Assembly (NCBI RefSeq): GCF_029855125.1
Contig: NZ_CP123229.1
Location: 1,240,001-1,304,000 of the forward strand
Origin: Methylocapsa sp. D3K7
GTDB taxonomy: Bacteria; Pseudomonadota; Alphaproteobacteria; Rhizobiales; Beijerinckiaceae
Length of the DNA stretch: 64,000 nucleotides
Direction of reading: 5' to 3'
How positions within the stretch are numbered: the stretch's first letter is position 1; each line of letters starts with the position of its first letter. Below the pieces are notes generated by a model. That model saw nothing but the letters and a program-made list of their open reading frames with translations, had not been told where the DNA came from and ran no database searches. This document shows positions 27,889 to 36,643 of this stretch, piece after piece. Made by a program: the position numbers and the translations under genes.

Positions 27889-28387
27889 CACAGCCCTCGC
27901 GGGCCTATATCAGGCTCATGCCACCGAGTTGAAAGGGTTCGCGCGGCGCCGCGTCGGACGCGACGAAGCGGAAGACGTCGTGCAGGATGCCTATCTCCAC
28001 CTCCTCCAGCGCGGCACCGCAGCTCATCTTGACCAACCGCGCGCCTATCTCTTTCGCACCGCCGCAAATCTCGCGGTGGATTTCGCGCGTAAGGCCAAGA
28101 TCCGTTTGCGCTATGTCGGCGAGACTTTCGATCTCGATGCCAATGTGGTGGCTCTCGCCAATCCCGAATCTGCGACGGGCGCTTCAATGGAGTTGGCCAG
28201 GCTGCATGCCGCCCTCGCAAAATTGCCGCCGCTGTGCCGCGACGCCTTTCTGCTCAATCGGGTCGAGGGGCTCACCCATGCCGAGATCGCGGGGCGGATC
28301 GGCGTGTCGGTACGGACAGTCGACCGCTTCATGGTACGGGCCTGGAACCATTTGCGCGGTCATTTCGGGACTGAATTCAAGAATTGA
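27875..28387 (+). CDS. ECF-type RNA polymerase sigma factor (FecI-like)
   Basis: 170 residues starting MSAANTALAGLYQAHATELK, with CAGGGAGGA upstream. Region 2 contains RRRVGRDEAEDVVQDAYLHL and PRAYLFRTAANLAVDFARKA; region 4 contains LPPLCRDAFLLNRVEGLTHA and IGVSVRTVDRFMVRAWNHLR. This is the FecI/iron-type ECF group. FecI partners (the FecR anti-sigma factor and a TonB receptor) would normally follow, but here a strong terminator comes 30 bases after the stop. It directs RNA polymerase to an unknown regulon. Confidence 0.92.
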   Translation: MSAANTALAGLYQAHATELKGFARRRVGRDEAEDVVQDAYLHLLQRGTAAHLDQPRAYLFRTAANLAVDFARKAKIRLRYVGETFDLDANVVALANPESATGASMELARLHAALAKLPPLCRDAFLLNRVEGLTHAEIAGRIGVSVRTVDRFMVRAWNHLRGHFGTEFKN

Positions 28388-28417
28388 GGGAGCTTCTGTC
28401 GCCACAACGATGAAAAC

Positions 28418-28450
28418 GAGGGAGGGCGCTGTCCGACGGCGCCCTCCCTC
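28418..28450 (+). terminator. Strong hairpin terminator after the ECF sigma gene
   Basis: GAGGGAGGGCGC (28418-28429) and GCGCCCTCCCTC (28439-28450) form a perfect 12-base stem with a 9-base loop, followed by CGTTATTT. It closes the sigma-factor transcript and may also work for the convergent glycosyltransferase gene. Confidence 0.75.
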
Positions 28451-28533
28451 CGTTATTTGCAATCAGGTTGACGCCAATGAAACAAAGCAAGGCGGTCTTG
28501 CCGCGAATGGGCCATGAAGACGGCCCCGGAAAA

Positions 28534-29886
28534 TCAAGAGAGCGTCCTGAGAAAGTGCTCGATCTTTGAAAAGTAATCCGGCCAGGTCGGCGGCCTGTAG
28601 CTCGATATCCGCCGGCGAACGGCTGCCGATTCATCCGTGTCGCTCGTCAAGGTCTCAACCGCTGCGAGCCAGCCAAGCCCATCCATGGGATGCCGGTAGA
28701 GCGCATAGTCCCCAGCGACATCACGATGCGCCGGAAGGTCGGATGCGATGACGGGTGTGCCCACGCACAATGCCTCGATAAGGGGCAAACCATACCCCTC
28801 GGCATGAGACGGCATCAAAAGACCTTTCGCATGACTCACCAATCGCCGGAGTGCAGGGCTTGACAGGCCTCTTGCGAGAATGATGTGGTTCTCAAGATCC
28901 CGGCAGCGTGTGAGAAAATGCAAAATTGCCTCCCCGCCCCACGCAGGTGAGCCGACCACAACGAGTTTGGGAGCTTGCGGGCCGTGCCGGCGGACCAATT
29001 CCCGCCAGACATAGACGAGAAGCGCATGATTTTTACGTGGCTCGAGCGCTCCGCACACAACAAAATAGTTGTGCGCAGCCAATTCCTGATCCGGCTGCCC
29101 AGGTTCGAGGAATATCGGCGCCACGGGTAGCGGCACGGTTGCGACCGGGATGTCGTCCCGGCCGCGCGCGCGCATTTCGCGCGTCACAGAATCGCGGGCG
29201 GACGGCGAGGTCGTGATAAGCGCGGCCGCATAGCGGGCTGCGTTAGCTGTCATATGCCGGTGATGATGCAGGCCGGAGTCGGAAACCCACTCCGGGTTCT
29301 CCAAAGGGATCATATCGTGCAACATGAAGACGGGTTTCACATCTGGCCGCCGCTGCAGCCAGGCGAGAAACCATGGGAACGCGAGACCCACATGTCCGAT
29401 ATTGACGTAAATGGAATTTTGTGGCGCCGCTGAAAGCCGCCGTAGCCCGCGCGGCAGGCCGCCCGCTGAGAATAGATCGGCAAACCGCCGGGCCTTCTCA
29501 CCTACGTTGGTCTTGCCTCGACGCCGCGCGGTCAATGGGCGATTCGCTGCCAACCGCATTTTGATATCGTCAAGACCGGTATCTTCCTGCGATGCTCTTG
29601 ACTCGGACCAGATGTCCTCCAGCCGGTCGATCAGTTTTAAGAGCCTGCCACGCTCGAACCAAACAATCCCCCAGGGCGTCGGCAAGGTGCCCCCGCAGTC
29701 GCCGCGCCAGCTTTCCGCGAAATGGCGCGCGTAACCCAAATCCACACGGTCGATTCCTCTAGGGGTCGGGACCAAGGGTCCAGCAAACATGCGAACCATG
29801 TCATAGGCAACAGGCACCGACAAAACGACCCCCATCAAAATCGGTCGCAATTTATCCCAGCCAAAGGAATTGCGGCCGGCACACAA
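28534..29886 (-). CDS. Glycosyltransferase, GT4 family type
   Basis: 450 residues with a GT-B fold. The N-terminal half contains IYVNIGHVGLAFPWFLAWLQ and FMLHDMIPLENPEWVSD. The C-terminal nucleotide-sugar domain has YFVVCGALEPRKNHALLVYV, the GLLMPSHAEGYGLPLIEALC motif with the EX7E-type acidic residues, and GTPVIASDLPAHRDVAGDYA. It adds a sugar from an activated donor to a polysaccharide or lipid carrier, probably on the cytosolic face. It is grouped on one strand with a CDP-alcohol phosphatidyltransferase and a Wza-like exporter, so exopolysaccharide synthesis is likely. Donor and acceptor are unknown. Confidence 0.87.
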   Translation of the reverse strand: MCAGRNSFGWDKLRPILMGVVLSVPVAYDMVRMFAGPLVPTPRGIDRVDLGYARHFAESWRGDCGGTLPTPWGIVWFERGRLLKLIDRLEDIWSESRASQEDTGLDDIKMRLAANRPLTARRRGKTNVGEKARRFADLFSAGGLPRGLRRLSAAPQNSIYVNIGHVGLAFPWFLAWLQRRPDVKPVFMLHDMIPLENPEWVSDSGLHHHRHMTANAARYAAALITTSPSARDSVTREMRARGRDDIPVATVPLPVAPIFLEPGQPDQELAAHNYFVVCGALEPRKNHALLVYVWRELVRRHGPQAPKLVVVGSPAWGGEAILHFLTRCRDLENHIILARGLSSPALRRLVSHAKGLLMPSHAEGYGLPLIEALCVGTPVIASDLPAHRDVAGDYALYRHPMDGLGWLAAVETLTSDTDESAAVRRRISSYRPPTWPDYFSKIEHFLRTLS

Positions 29887-29987
29887 AATGAGCGATCCTG
29901 CCGGAATTGGCCCCCTTCAAGAACATCGTGCCAATTCGTAAATATTCTATTCACCAACATTCTTGGAAATTTATGCAGGGACCGGGA

Positions 29988-30782
29988 TCACCCCCGCTCC
30001 CCCCAGCTCTGTAGAGAATCCTCGAGGCGCAATCTTCGTGCCACTCTGAACACATTGATGGCGAAGAGACCGATGGAAACAATCCCCATGCCTATAAACG
30101 CAAATTCGTAAGGAGAAACGATCACCGGTCCGACCGGTATCGTTACGTGTCCGGCGAAGTACATCCAGCAATTCAGACCGATGAGCACGATACGAAATTC
30201 GGTAGGCCCCGCAGACAGAAAGGACAATTGGAGGTTCCGTGAGACCTGGCAGTTCAGCAGCACATACATCCAAAGCATGTAGTACCCAACGAGGGCGAAC
30301 AGAGCCACGTCCAGCCTTACATAGGCGGAAAGTCCCACCCCCAGCATGATCAAGAAGCTGCTGATCGCATCGACGGAAAAATCAACAAAATAGCCATATC
30401 GCGGTCTCTCGATTTGCCGGTGGCGGGCGAGGCTCCCGTCGAGCGAATCGCCAAACCAATGGATGACAATGCCTAGCGTCGCCAACCAGAAGAAGGAGGG
30501 GTCAAGCACGGTCGCCGCATAGCCAATGAAGGCAATCACAGCACCGGCGGCACCGAATGCGGTCAGACGGTCCGGTGTAATAAATTGCGGAACGCGCGCG
30601 CACATCCAGTCGAGAAGCTTGCGTTCCCCCTGAGCGAGGACATTCTGCTTGATGCGAACAGCCAATGGAGCACGGATTGGCAGCGTGCGAGCCGCCACCG
30701 GCGAAGGTGGTAGCGGCATTGGTGTGGCTTGCGAATCAGTCTTTTGAAGAAAACTGACAGACTGCAACGAACCCCCCATCAA
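29988..30782 (-). CDS. CDP-alcohol phosphatidyltransferase family membrane protein
   Basis: 264 residues. The catalytic motif D-x2-D-G-x2-A-R-xn-G-x3-D-x3-D is complete (DSLDGSLAR, then GYFVDFSVDA). Around it are about six hydrophobic helices. The N-terminal ~60 residues are cytosolic and Pro-rich. The family transfers a phospho-alcohol from CDP-linked donors (CDP-diacylglycerol, CDP-inositol and others) to an acceptor alcohol in the membrane. The polysaccharide context suggests surface glycan or lipid decoration; the substrate is not predictable. It lies 101 bases upstream of the glycosyltransferase. Confidence 0.85.
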   Translation of the reverse strand: MMGGSLQSVSFLQKTDSQATPMPLPPSPVAARTLPIRAPLAVRIKQNVLAQGERKLLDWMCARVPQFITPDRLTAFGAAGAVIAFIGYAATVLDPSFFWLATLGIVIHWFGDSLDGSLARHRQIERPRYGYFVDFSVDAISSFLIMLGVGLSAYVRLDVALFALVGYYMLWMYVLLNCQVSRNLQLSFLSAGPTEFRIVLIGLNCWMYFAGHVTIPVGPVIVSPYEFAFIGMGIVSIGLFAINVFRVARRLRLEDSLQSWGERG

Positions 30783-31084
30783 CAGTGAAATTTCTTCGGC
30801 GATAACGGAGCATAACTGTCAGGATTCCATATCTTCAAAACGCAATGCTACGATCAAGTATGAATATGGCAAAAAAACATTAGTCATACCAGCGGCTGTC
30901 GTAATGTTTCCTTTGATTTACCACAACATTCTGATTTCAAGTGATTTTCTTCCATTTAAAAGAATTCTGCCTTGCTTGAAAATTTGGCTAGGGCGGCAAG
31001 AACTCCCCATGTAATCCGCCAGGACTGGATCGATTGGATTGTGAAAAACAATGTCGCAAGCAAGGATCGAGAAGCGCGCCCGAA
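30783..31084. other. AT-rich intergenic region in the polysaccharide cluster
   Basis: About 300 bases, distinctly AT-richer than the flanking genes (for example around 30890-30965). It separates the Wza-like gene from the CDP-alcohol transferase gene and may hold a promoter for the latter. No gene is supported. Confidence 0.45.
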
Positions 31085-32266
31085 TCAGCATTTGACGGCG
31101 GCGCATACGGTTAACCCTGACGAGGCCGGCGCCAAAAACAAACTGACGACTTCCATCACCTTTCTCGCACTGGTGATCGGGGCATTGGACACATAAAGCA
31201 AGTCTCTGTTGACGATATGGAAACTTTGGGCAACGAACAAACTGCCGGCGTCCCGGAGATTGAGCCTGTAGACAATTGGCGTCGAATACCCAGGCTGCAC
31301 CAAGGAACTATTGGGCCGCAAAGCGCGTGCAACTTCTTCCGGTTCGAAGCGGAAGATAAAAACGCCGGCTGGATCGGATCTCGAATCGACGAGGCCGCCG
31401 GCCTTTGCGAGTGCTTGTGAAAGATTAATTCCTTCCGCGTCGAACGGGATTTCAGCGTTCTGGCCTGTTGCTCCGTAAGCGATAAAAGTTTGCGGATCCC
31501 GGATCAAGGTTAACACGTCATTCGGACGAAGATAGATATTCTCCTTGGATTCGGAGGTCACCTTTGTCATCGCAACCCGGGCTGTCACGGGTCCCCGCGA
31601 CAGCTGGACGTATGTTTCATTCACGGGAGCACGAATACCCCCAGCCGCCGCTATGACATCCATCACCCGATCGCCCTTGATACTTAAAGGTACACGGGCA
31701 CCATTGGCGACCTCTCCGGTGACCGTCACCGTATTGCTGATCGAGTTTCTGACATTGACCAAGACCTGCGGTTGAATGGCTTTGCCTTCGAGAGCGTGTT
31801 CGATGACGGTCTGGACCGCCCGGGTCGTATAGCCGGCGACGGGAACCCTGCCGGCGTAGGGAACCGTTATCGTACCGTCACGCCCAACGACCTGATCTGG
31901 GATCGTCGCACTATTCGCACCCGTGCTGAATCGGTCTGAAACGAGGGGGGCCGAAAAGAGGCCGCCCGAACCCGCTTCCCAGATCGTCACGGAAATTGTG
32001 TCGCCGACACCAATGCGAGGCTCGACCGATGGCCGGTAGTCTCCAAAGTGGGCGAGAAAACTGTCCGGCCCGCGATGCCGCAATACGTCAACGACCTGGG
32101 AATCAACATCGACAAGTTCATATCGCGGCAACTCCGCGGTTCCGGCACCTTGAACCACATCGTCCGCGCTCGGACCAGAACCCGAAACACTCGAGCACGC
32201 CGCCATTCCAAGACACAACGCCCCAGACAAGAGGCCGCGCGCGGCGATAAAGAGGGATTTCGGCAT
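31085..32266 (-). CDS. Polysaccharide export outer-membrane lipoprotein (Wza-like)
   Basis: 393 residues. The N-terminal lipoprotein signal ends at LGMAAC (lipobox Cys about residue 24). A Poly_export domain (RIGVGDTISVTIWEAGSGGL, then DGTITVPYAGRVPVAG) is followed by SLBB-type repeats (NTVTVTGEVANGARVPLSIK, VMDVIAAAGGIRAP, INLSQALAKAGGLVDSRSDP). Wza-like proteins form the periplasm-spanning outer-membrane channel for capsule or exopolysaccharide. A partner tyrosine kinase (Wzc/ExoP) or flippase/polymerase is not in this window, so the system must be completed elsewhere. Confidence 0.93.
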   Translation of the reverse strand: MPKSLFIAARGLLSGALCLGMAACSSVSGSGPSADDVVQGAGTAELPRYELVDVDSQVVDVLRHRGPDSFLAHFGDYRPSVEPRIGVGDTISVTIWEAGSGGLFSAPLVSDRFSTGANSATIPDQVVGRDGTITVPYAGRVPVAGYTTRAVQTVIEHALEGKAIQPQVLVNVRNSISNTVTVTGEVANGARVPLSIKGDRVMDVIAAAGGIRAPVNETYVQLSRGPVTARVAMTKVTSESKENIYLRPNDVLTLIRDPQTFIAYGATGQNAEIPFDAEGINLSQALAKAGGLVDSRSDPAGVFIFRFEPEEVARALRPNSSLVQPGYSTPIVYRLNLRDAGSLFVAQSFHIVNRDLLYVSNAPITSARKVMEVVSLFLAPASSGLTVCAAVKC

Positions 32267-32563
32267 GCACGCCCTATACTATCTGACGCAATCTAGGAAT
32301 TCTTATACAAGACCAGCTTTCGCTTACTTCTAGCCAATCTTATGTACATTTTGTGTCCAAAACCCACAAAATGAGAAATGATGGAATTCGAAAGGCCACG
32401 CCGAATGCAAATGGATTTCAATTAAAATCAAGGGATTTTCGCTGCAAACCCTGTTGCCAAGGCCATATTAAATGTTGCATCCAGATTAAACTCAAGGTGA
32501 CAGCATACCCCCGGTGGGCTTCAAGCGCGAAAGCCCTATTATAATATTCCGTAACTTGGGCGA
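32267..32563. other. Intergenic region upstream of the Wza-like gene
   Basis: About 300 AT-rich bases between the Wza-like gene and tRNA-Thr, with TATAAT-like stretches near 32540 that probably belong to the tRNA promoter. No gene is supported. Confidence 0.4.
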
Positions 32564-32639
32564 GCCGGTTTAGCTCAGTTGGTAGAGCAACTGATTTGTA
32601 ATCAGTAGGTCGCGGGTTCGACTCCTGCAACCGGCACCA
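32564..32639 (+). tRNA. tRNA-Thr (anticodon TGT)
   Basis: A 76-base cloverleaf with encoded CCA. Acceptor arms are GCCGGTT and AACCGGC, the anticodon stem ACTGA/TCAGT encloses TTTGTAA (anticodon TGT) and the T arm contains GGGTTCGACTCC. It reads ACA codons and others by wobble. Confidence 0.97.
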
Positions 32640-33005
32640 TCCCCGCCCAGCATTGTCCGAAGATACCCGTAACCAACTGAAAACATGGTATTTGCCTTGT
32701 TCTTCCCGCGAACTCTATGCGGCAGGCAGCCGGTCGGTTGTGGACAAAAGCCTGCAACGAACGGGCTCTGAGTGACCATCTCGAAGTCCGGCAAGTGAGG
32801 TCCGTGGCGAGAGCGCCGATGCCACAGCGCGGGGGATCTCAGACCAATTTCGCGAAACCCGTCACCGTTGCAGAAAACCGGGTGAACCAGCTATTCCTGA
32901 TCAAAGGGACATCGACGGCATCGCAGCCAATGGAAACACCCGCCCCCATTTTCGCGCAACCGCGAACGGCTGGCGTTCCGCGCCAGTTTCAGCGAACGGC
33001 ACCCA
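32640..33005. other. Intergenic region between tRNA-Thr and msrA
   Basis: About 366 bases with no convincing gene. A plus-strand frame at 32717-33085 runs into msrA antisense and has no family features. No integrase or att repeat was found next to the tRNA. Confidence 0.4.
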
Positions 33006-33758
33006 TCAATTTTGCGGCTGAGGAGTGGCGGCGAGCACCGGGTCAGCCCGATAATTCTCGGGAAAGAGGCGTTTCAGATTCGTGATTTTTGGAAGGTCGT
33101 TGATGACGATATAGGGATAGTCCGGGTTTAGCGTCAGGAAATCTTGATGGTAGGCCTCGGCCGGGAAGAAGCCCTGGGCAGGATCGGTCCTCGTGACGAT
33201 GGGGGCATCGAACACATGCGCCTGATTGAGCTGCTCGATATAGGCCTTGGCGACACGCGCCTGCTCCCCGTTCGCTGGGAAGATCGCCGAGCGATATTGG
33301 GTTCCAGTATCCGGACCCTGATGGTTGAGCTGAGTCGGATCATGGGCAACCGAGAAATAGATTTGCAAGAGGCGGCCATAGCTCACCTGGCGTGGATCAT
33401 AAGTGACTTGGACGGATTCCGCATGACCCGTGGTTCCAGAACTCACGCTTCTATATTGCGCGGTTTTTTTTTCGCCTCCGGCATAGCCTGAGACGGCGCT
33501 CGTGACCCCTTTGACATGCTGAAAAACCCCTTGAACGCCCCAGAAACATCCACCCGCGAAAATTGCGGCTTCAGAGACCGCCGTTGGATTTGCCTGCTCG
33601 TCGAGCGCGGGCGCCGGTATCACATGCGCAACTTCCGCGGCTGTTTGGGAAACTCTCAGCCCCATGCTCGCCGAAATGAGACCAACGAGGATAAAAAGCG
33701 GAAGAAAAACACGTTGGAGAAGGCTTTTTTTCGATGGACTCTTGAACAATTGGATCAT
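33006..33758 (-). CDS. msrA: Peptide methionine-S-sulfoxide reductase, envelope type
   Basis: 250 residues. An N-terminal membrane anchor or signal (about residues 17-34, VFLPLFILVGLISASMGL) is followed by the MsrA domain with the catalytic Cys71 in AGGCFWGVQ, GYAGGEKKTAQYRSVSSGTT, GHAESVQVTYDPRQVSY and HDPTQLNHQGPDTGTQYRS. It repairs Met-S-sulfoxide in envelope proteins. No other Cys is visible, so there are no classic C-terminal resolving Cys; reduction would have to come directly from a partner such as the adjacent DipZ. It is the last gene of msrB-dipZ-msrA, 15 bases after dipZ. Confidence 0.93.
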   Translation of the reverse strand: MIQLFKSPSKKSLLQRVFLPLFILVGLISASMGLRVSQTAAEVAHVIPAPALDEQANPTAVSEAAIFAGGCFWGVQGVFQHVKGVTSAVSGYAGGEKKTAQYRSVSSGTTGHAESVQVTYDPRQVSYGRLLQIYFSVAHDPTQLNHQGPDTGTQYRSAIFPANGEQARVAKAYIEQLNQAHVFDAPIVTRTDPAQGFFPAEAYHQDFLTLNPDYPYIVINDLPKITNLKRLFPENYRADPVLAATPQPQN

Positions 33759-33773
33759 TGGTCAGCCCCAAAT

Positions 33774-35588
33774 TCAGCCAAAAGTAAATGCGAAGGCCTG
33801 CACACCTGGATCAAGAAATTTGATCGCGAATGTATGGTCGGCGATCTCGCCATTTTGCCGGACAAGCTGGTAGAGCCGCTGGCCGGTCACGATTCCCTGT
33901 CCTTCGGCATCGATGTCCGTTCCATGACTTTCACCGGGTGCGGCATCGTCGATCGTAACCTTGAACCGGACCGGTTTGCCGTCCGCCGGGGGTCCCAGCA
34001 CAAGGTGCAGGTCGCGGGAATGAAACCTGAAAACGATGCTTCCATCTTTTCCGTTGAGAACCGCGTGCTCGCCTTTGATCGTCCAGGCGCCCGAGATGCT
34101 CCATTCATTGAGCCGTGGCCTTGCTGCCGTATAGACATGGCGGGCGTCTTTGACGACACCTCCGGGTGAGACGAAGTTCTCGGTTCTCTCATAGCCAATG
34201 TAGGTTTCCGGCGATTGGACCTCGCCCATGTCCGAGGCGGCTTCAGAGCCGGAAGCGCTGACAGTAACCAAATCTCCCGGCGTCGTGGATCCGCCCGCTT
34301 CCGCGAGGAGCTGCTGGATCACCCGTTCCGACCCGTCATAGTCGCCTTCGCCGAAATGATGGTGGCGAATTTGGCCCTTGGCGTCGATAAAATAATGCGC
34401 CGGCCAATATTGATTGTTGAAGGCGCGCCAGATCGCATAATCATTATCGATTGCAACGGGATAGGTGATCCCGAGACTGGTAATGGCGGCGCGGACATTG
34501 TTCACATTCTTCTCGAAGGCGAACTCGGGGGCATGGACGCCGATGACAACAAGCCCCTGGTCCTTGTATTTCTCAGCCCAGGCTCGGACATAAGGAATCG
34601 CGCGCAGGCAGTTGATGCAGGAATAGGTCCAAAAGTCGACGAGAACAACCTTCCCTTTAAGCGCGTCCGCTGTCAGCTGCGGCGAGTTCAGCCACTCTAC
34701 CGCTCCCGAAAGCGACGGCAAAGCACCCTCAACAGGGAGATCTTCGGCTGGAGCCGTTGGTTTGGCGGTCATCATCATCGCCGGATTGCCGCTCATCATG
34801 GCGGGGCCGCCTGTCATGACAACGGAAGGTTTTATTTGCGCGTTGGCGCCGGCCGGATCCGAATGAAATCTGTCGAGGAGGCCCTGTTCGAGTGACGCCG
34901 TGCTTGACAGCGAAATGCGGGTGAGAAAACCAGAATCGAGGCCGAAGCCAATCACGGTAACGGCCGCGAGCACCGCCAGCCCCAGGCCGCGCCTGATCCA
35001 TTCTCCGGCACCGAGCGATTGCTTCATCGCGGCGAAGGCTTTTCCTCCCACGAGGAGAGCCAGCGCGAGGGACGTCGCCGCTCCCGCCGCATAGGCAAGC
35101 AGGAGCAGCGAGGTCTGCGCGTTCGCCCCCTGAAGCGCCGCCCCCGTCAAGATGAGACCCAACACCGGTCCCGCGCAAGGTGCCCAGAGCAGGCCCGTTG
35201 CCACGCCAAGCAGGAGAGAGGTGAGAACACTCGAGTCTTGCGCGTTCCCGGGTTGCTCTGCTGATTGCGAAAGCCGCGCTCCAAGAGCGACGAGGGGCCT
35301 TGTCATCCAATCGGAAAGCACAGGAAATAGAAGTGCGATCCCGAACAAGGCCATGAGCGCGAGCGCGGCGTCCCGGCCGTATTGGTTGACCCGTACCGCC
35401 CAACCGCCGCCAACGGCGGCCAAGGTAGCGACGGCGGCAAAAGCCGCGGCCATGCCGGCGAGTATCGGCAAACCGCTCCTAATGAACGGCCGGTCGGCTC
35501 TCGCAAACACGAAAGGCAAAACGGGTAGGATACAAGGGCTGACGATGGTCAGCATACCGCCGAAATAGGCCAGAAAAAACAGGATCAC
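33774..35588 (-). CDS. dipZ: DipZ-type thiol reductant transporter: CcdA membrane domain, thioredoxin domain, C-terminal beta domain
   Basis: 604 residues. The CcdA-like membrane domain (~1-230) carries the two transfer Cys: Cys19 in SPCILPVLP and Cys138 in WAPCAGP. A Met-rich linker (258-273) leads to a thioredoxin/TlpA domain with CxxC Cys324/327 (WTYSCINCLRAIPY), PVAIDNDYAIWRAFNNQYWP and a His cluster. The last ~150 residues form the DipZ C-terminal beta domain. It moves reducing power from cytosolic thioredoxin to the periplasm. Lying between msrB and msrA, it is probably the electron source for both. The gaps of 15-19 bases support an operon. Confidence 0.92.
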   Translation of the reverse strand: MILFFLAYFGGMLTIVSPCILPVLPFVFARADRPFIRSGLPILAGMAAAFAAVATLAAVGGGWAVRVNQYGRDAALALMALFGIALLFPVLSDWMTRPLVALGARLSQSAEQPGNAQDSSVLTSLLLGVATGLLWAPCAGPVLGLILTGAALQGANAQTSLLLLAYAAGAATSLALALLVGGKAFAAMKQSLGAGEWIRRGLGLAVLAAVTVIGFGLDSGFLTRISLSSTASLEQGLLDRFHSDPAGANAQIKPSVVMTGGPAMMSGNPAMMMTAKPTAPAEDLPVEGALPSLSGAVEWLNSPQLTADALKGKVVLVDFWTYSCINCLRAIPYVRAWAEKYKDQGLVVIGVHAPEFAFEKNVNNVRAAITSLGITYPVAIDNDYAIWRAFNNQYWPAHYFIDAKGQIRHHHFGEGDYDGSERVIQQLLAEAGGSTTPGDLVTVSASGSEAASDMGEVQSPETYIGYERTENFVSPGGVVKDARHVYTAARPRLNEWSISGAWTIKGEHAVLNGKDGSIVFRFHSRDLHLVLGPPADGKPVRFKVTIDDAAPGESHGTDIDAEGQGIVTGQRLYQLVRQNGEIADHTFAIKFLDPGVQAFAFTFG

Positions 35589-35607
35589 TTTCAGTACCTC
35601 TTCGCGG

Positions 35608-36099
35608 TCATGTGGCGGCAGGCTGGAAGGTCATCGCGACGCCGTTCATGCAGTAACGAAGGCCGGTCGGTTTTGGGCCATCATTAAAGACATGGCCGAG
35701 ATGGCCGCCGCAGCGCCTGCAATGGGCAGCGGTCCGCACCATGCCATATGACGTGTCTTTGGTTGTGCCGACGGCATTTTCCAAAGGGGCCCAAAAACTT
35801 GGCCAGCCAGTACCGCTGTCAAATTTCGCGGTCGAGGAAAAAAGCTCTAGACCGCAGCCCGCGCAGGCAAAATTGCCTCGCCGCTCCTCGTGAAGAAGCG
35901 GACTTGTGAAGGCGTTCTCCGTCCCCTCCTGCCGCAGCACCGCATATTGATCCGGGGTTAGGAGCTTGCGCCATTCGGAATCGCTGTGCATGACCTCGAA
36001 CGTCTCGGCGGCAGCAACCGAAGGTCCCCGAGAAACAAAGAATGAAGCCGCCAATCCGGTTGTACCGCCCGTGAGAAGCGATCGTCTCGTTACCGTCAT
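35608..36099 (-). CDS. msrB: Peptide methionine-R-sulfoxide reductase with Tat signal
   Basis: 163 residues from MTVTRRSLLTGGTTGLAASF, a twin-arginine signal (TRRSLL). The MsrB domain follows: zinc Cys pairs CAGC and CRRC, FDSGTGWPSFWAPLENAV, HLGHVFNDGP and the catalytic Cys in LRYCMNGVAM. It reduces Met-R-sulfoxide in exported proteins. An ATG at 36138 would only lengthen the region before the signal. It is first in the msrB-dipZ-msrA operon, so both Met-sulfoxide epimers can be repaired in the envelope, which is useful next to methane oxidation and its oxidants. Confidence 0.93.
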   Translation of the reverse strand: MTVTRRSLLTGGTTGLAASFFVSRGPSVAAAETFEVMHSDSEWRKLLTPDQYAVLRQEGTENAFTSPLLHEERRGNFACAGCGLELFSSTAKFDSGTGWPSFWAPLENAVGTTKDTSYGMVRTAAHCRRCGGHLGHVFNDGPKPTGLRYCMNGVAMTFQPAAT

Positions 36100-36392
36100 C
36101 TGAATCTCCCGGTCATCCATGCGGTTCCCATCATCCAATAGTCCTTACGCAGCGAACGGCTCCTACGTTACTGGAATAACAGGCATCACAGGCTTGTGAT
36201 CGTTCGCGGGCAAGCGAAGATCGCACCCTCATTTGCTCTGCCATGTGATGAGACGTGTGATTTCCGGCTCCCTTGCGCAGATCGGTGCAAAAAGGGCGGG
36301 AACAAGGACGCCCCAAAATTGTTGAATGGATTCGGCGGGCAGAACCTAATAACTGATTGGACTATCGCCCGCCTACAAAAGGGAGGCGTTCC

Positions 36393-36524
36393 ATGTCGAT
36401 ACAAACCATCGTACTCATCGTCGCTCTTATCGGTGCCATGCTTGTCCTGCTTATCGGTCTCCGCCCCCCGCCACTCTATGGACCGCAGGAGAAAGACGAC
36501 GGGGACCCGCAAGCTAAGCATTAG
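36393..36524 (+). CDS. 43-residue single-pass membrane protein
   Basis: The frame MSIQTIVLIVALIGAMLVLL then IGLRPPPLYGPQEKDDGDPQ and AKH has GGGAGG 6-11 bases upstream of the ATG. One transmembrane helix (~4-23) is followed by a short charged tail. The good ribosome-binding site and the clean helix-plus-tail layout make it a believable small gene. No family is known to me. Confidence 0.55.
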   Translation: MSIQTIVLIVALIGAMLVLLIGLRPPPLYGPQEKDDGDPQAKH

Positions 36525-36643
36525 CGGCTGACTAAGCCTTAGTTGAACTGCAAACTCTCATGACGCCAAACCGGCTCTAAGGTGCGAGCTGGGATGCAAA
36601 TACCGAGCAATCCGTGCCGCCTAAGCCAACGGATGTTGCAGCG

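Noticed and set aside
32564..33005. tRNA-Thr as an island attachment site
   Set aside because: No integrase and no repeated 3' tRNA fragment downstream; the neighbouring genes look like core genes.
32717..33085. A 122-codon plus-strand ORF after tRNA-Thr
   Set aside because: Overlaps msrA antisense, has a low-complexity composition and no family resemblance.
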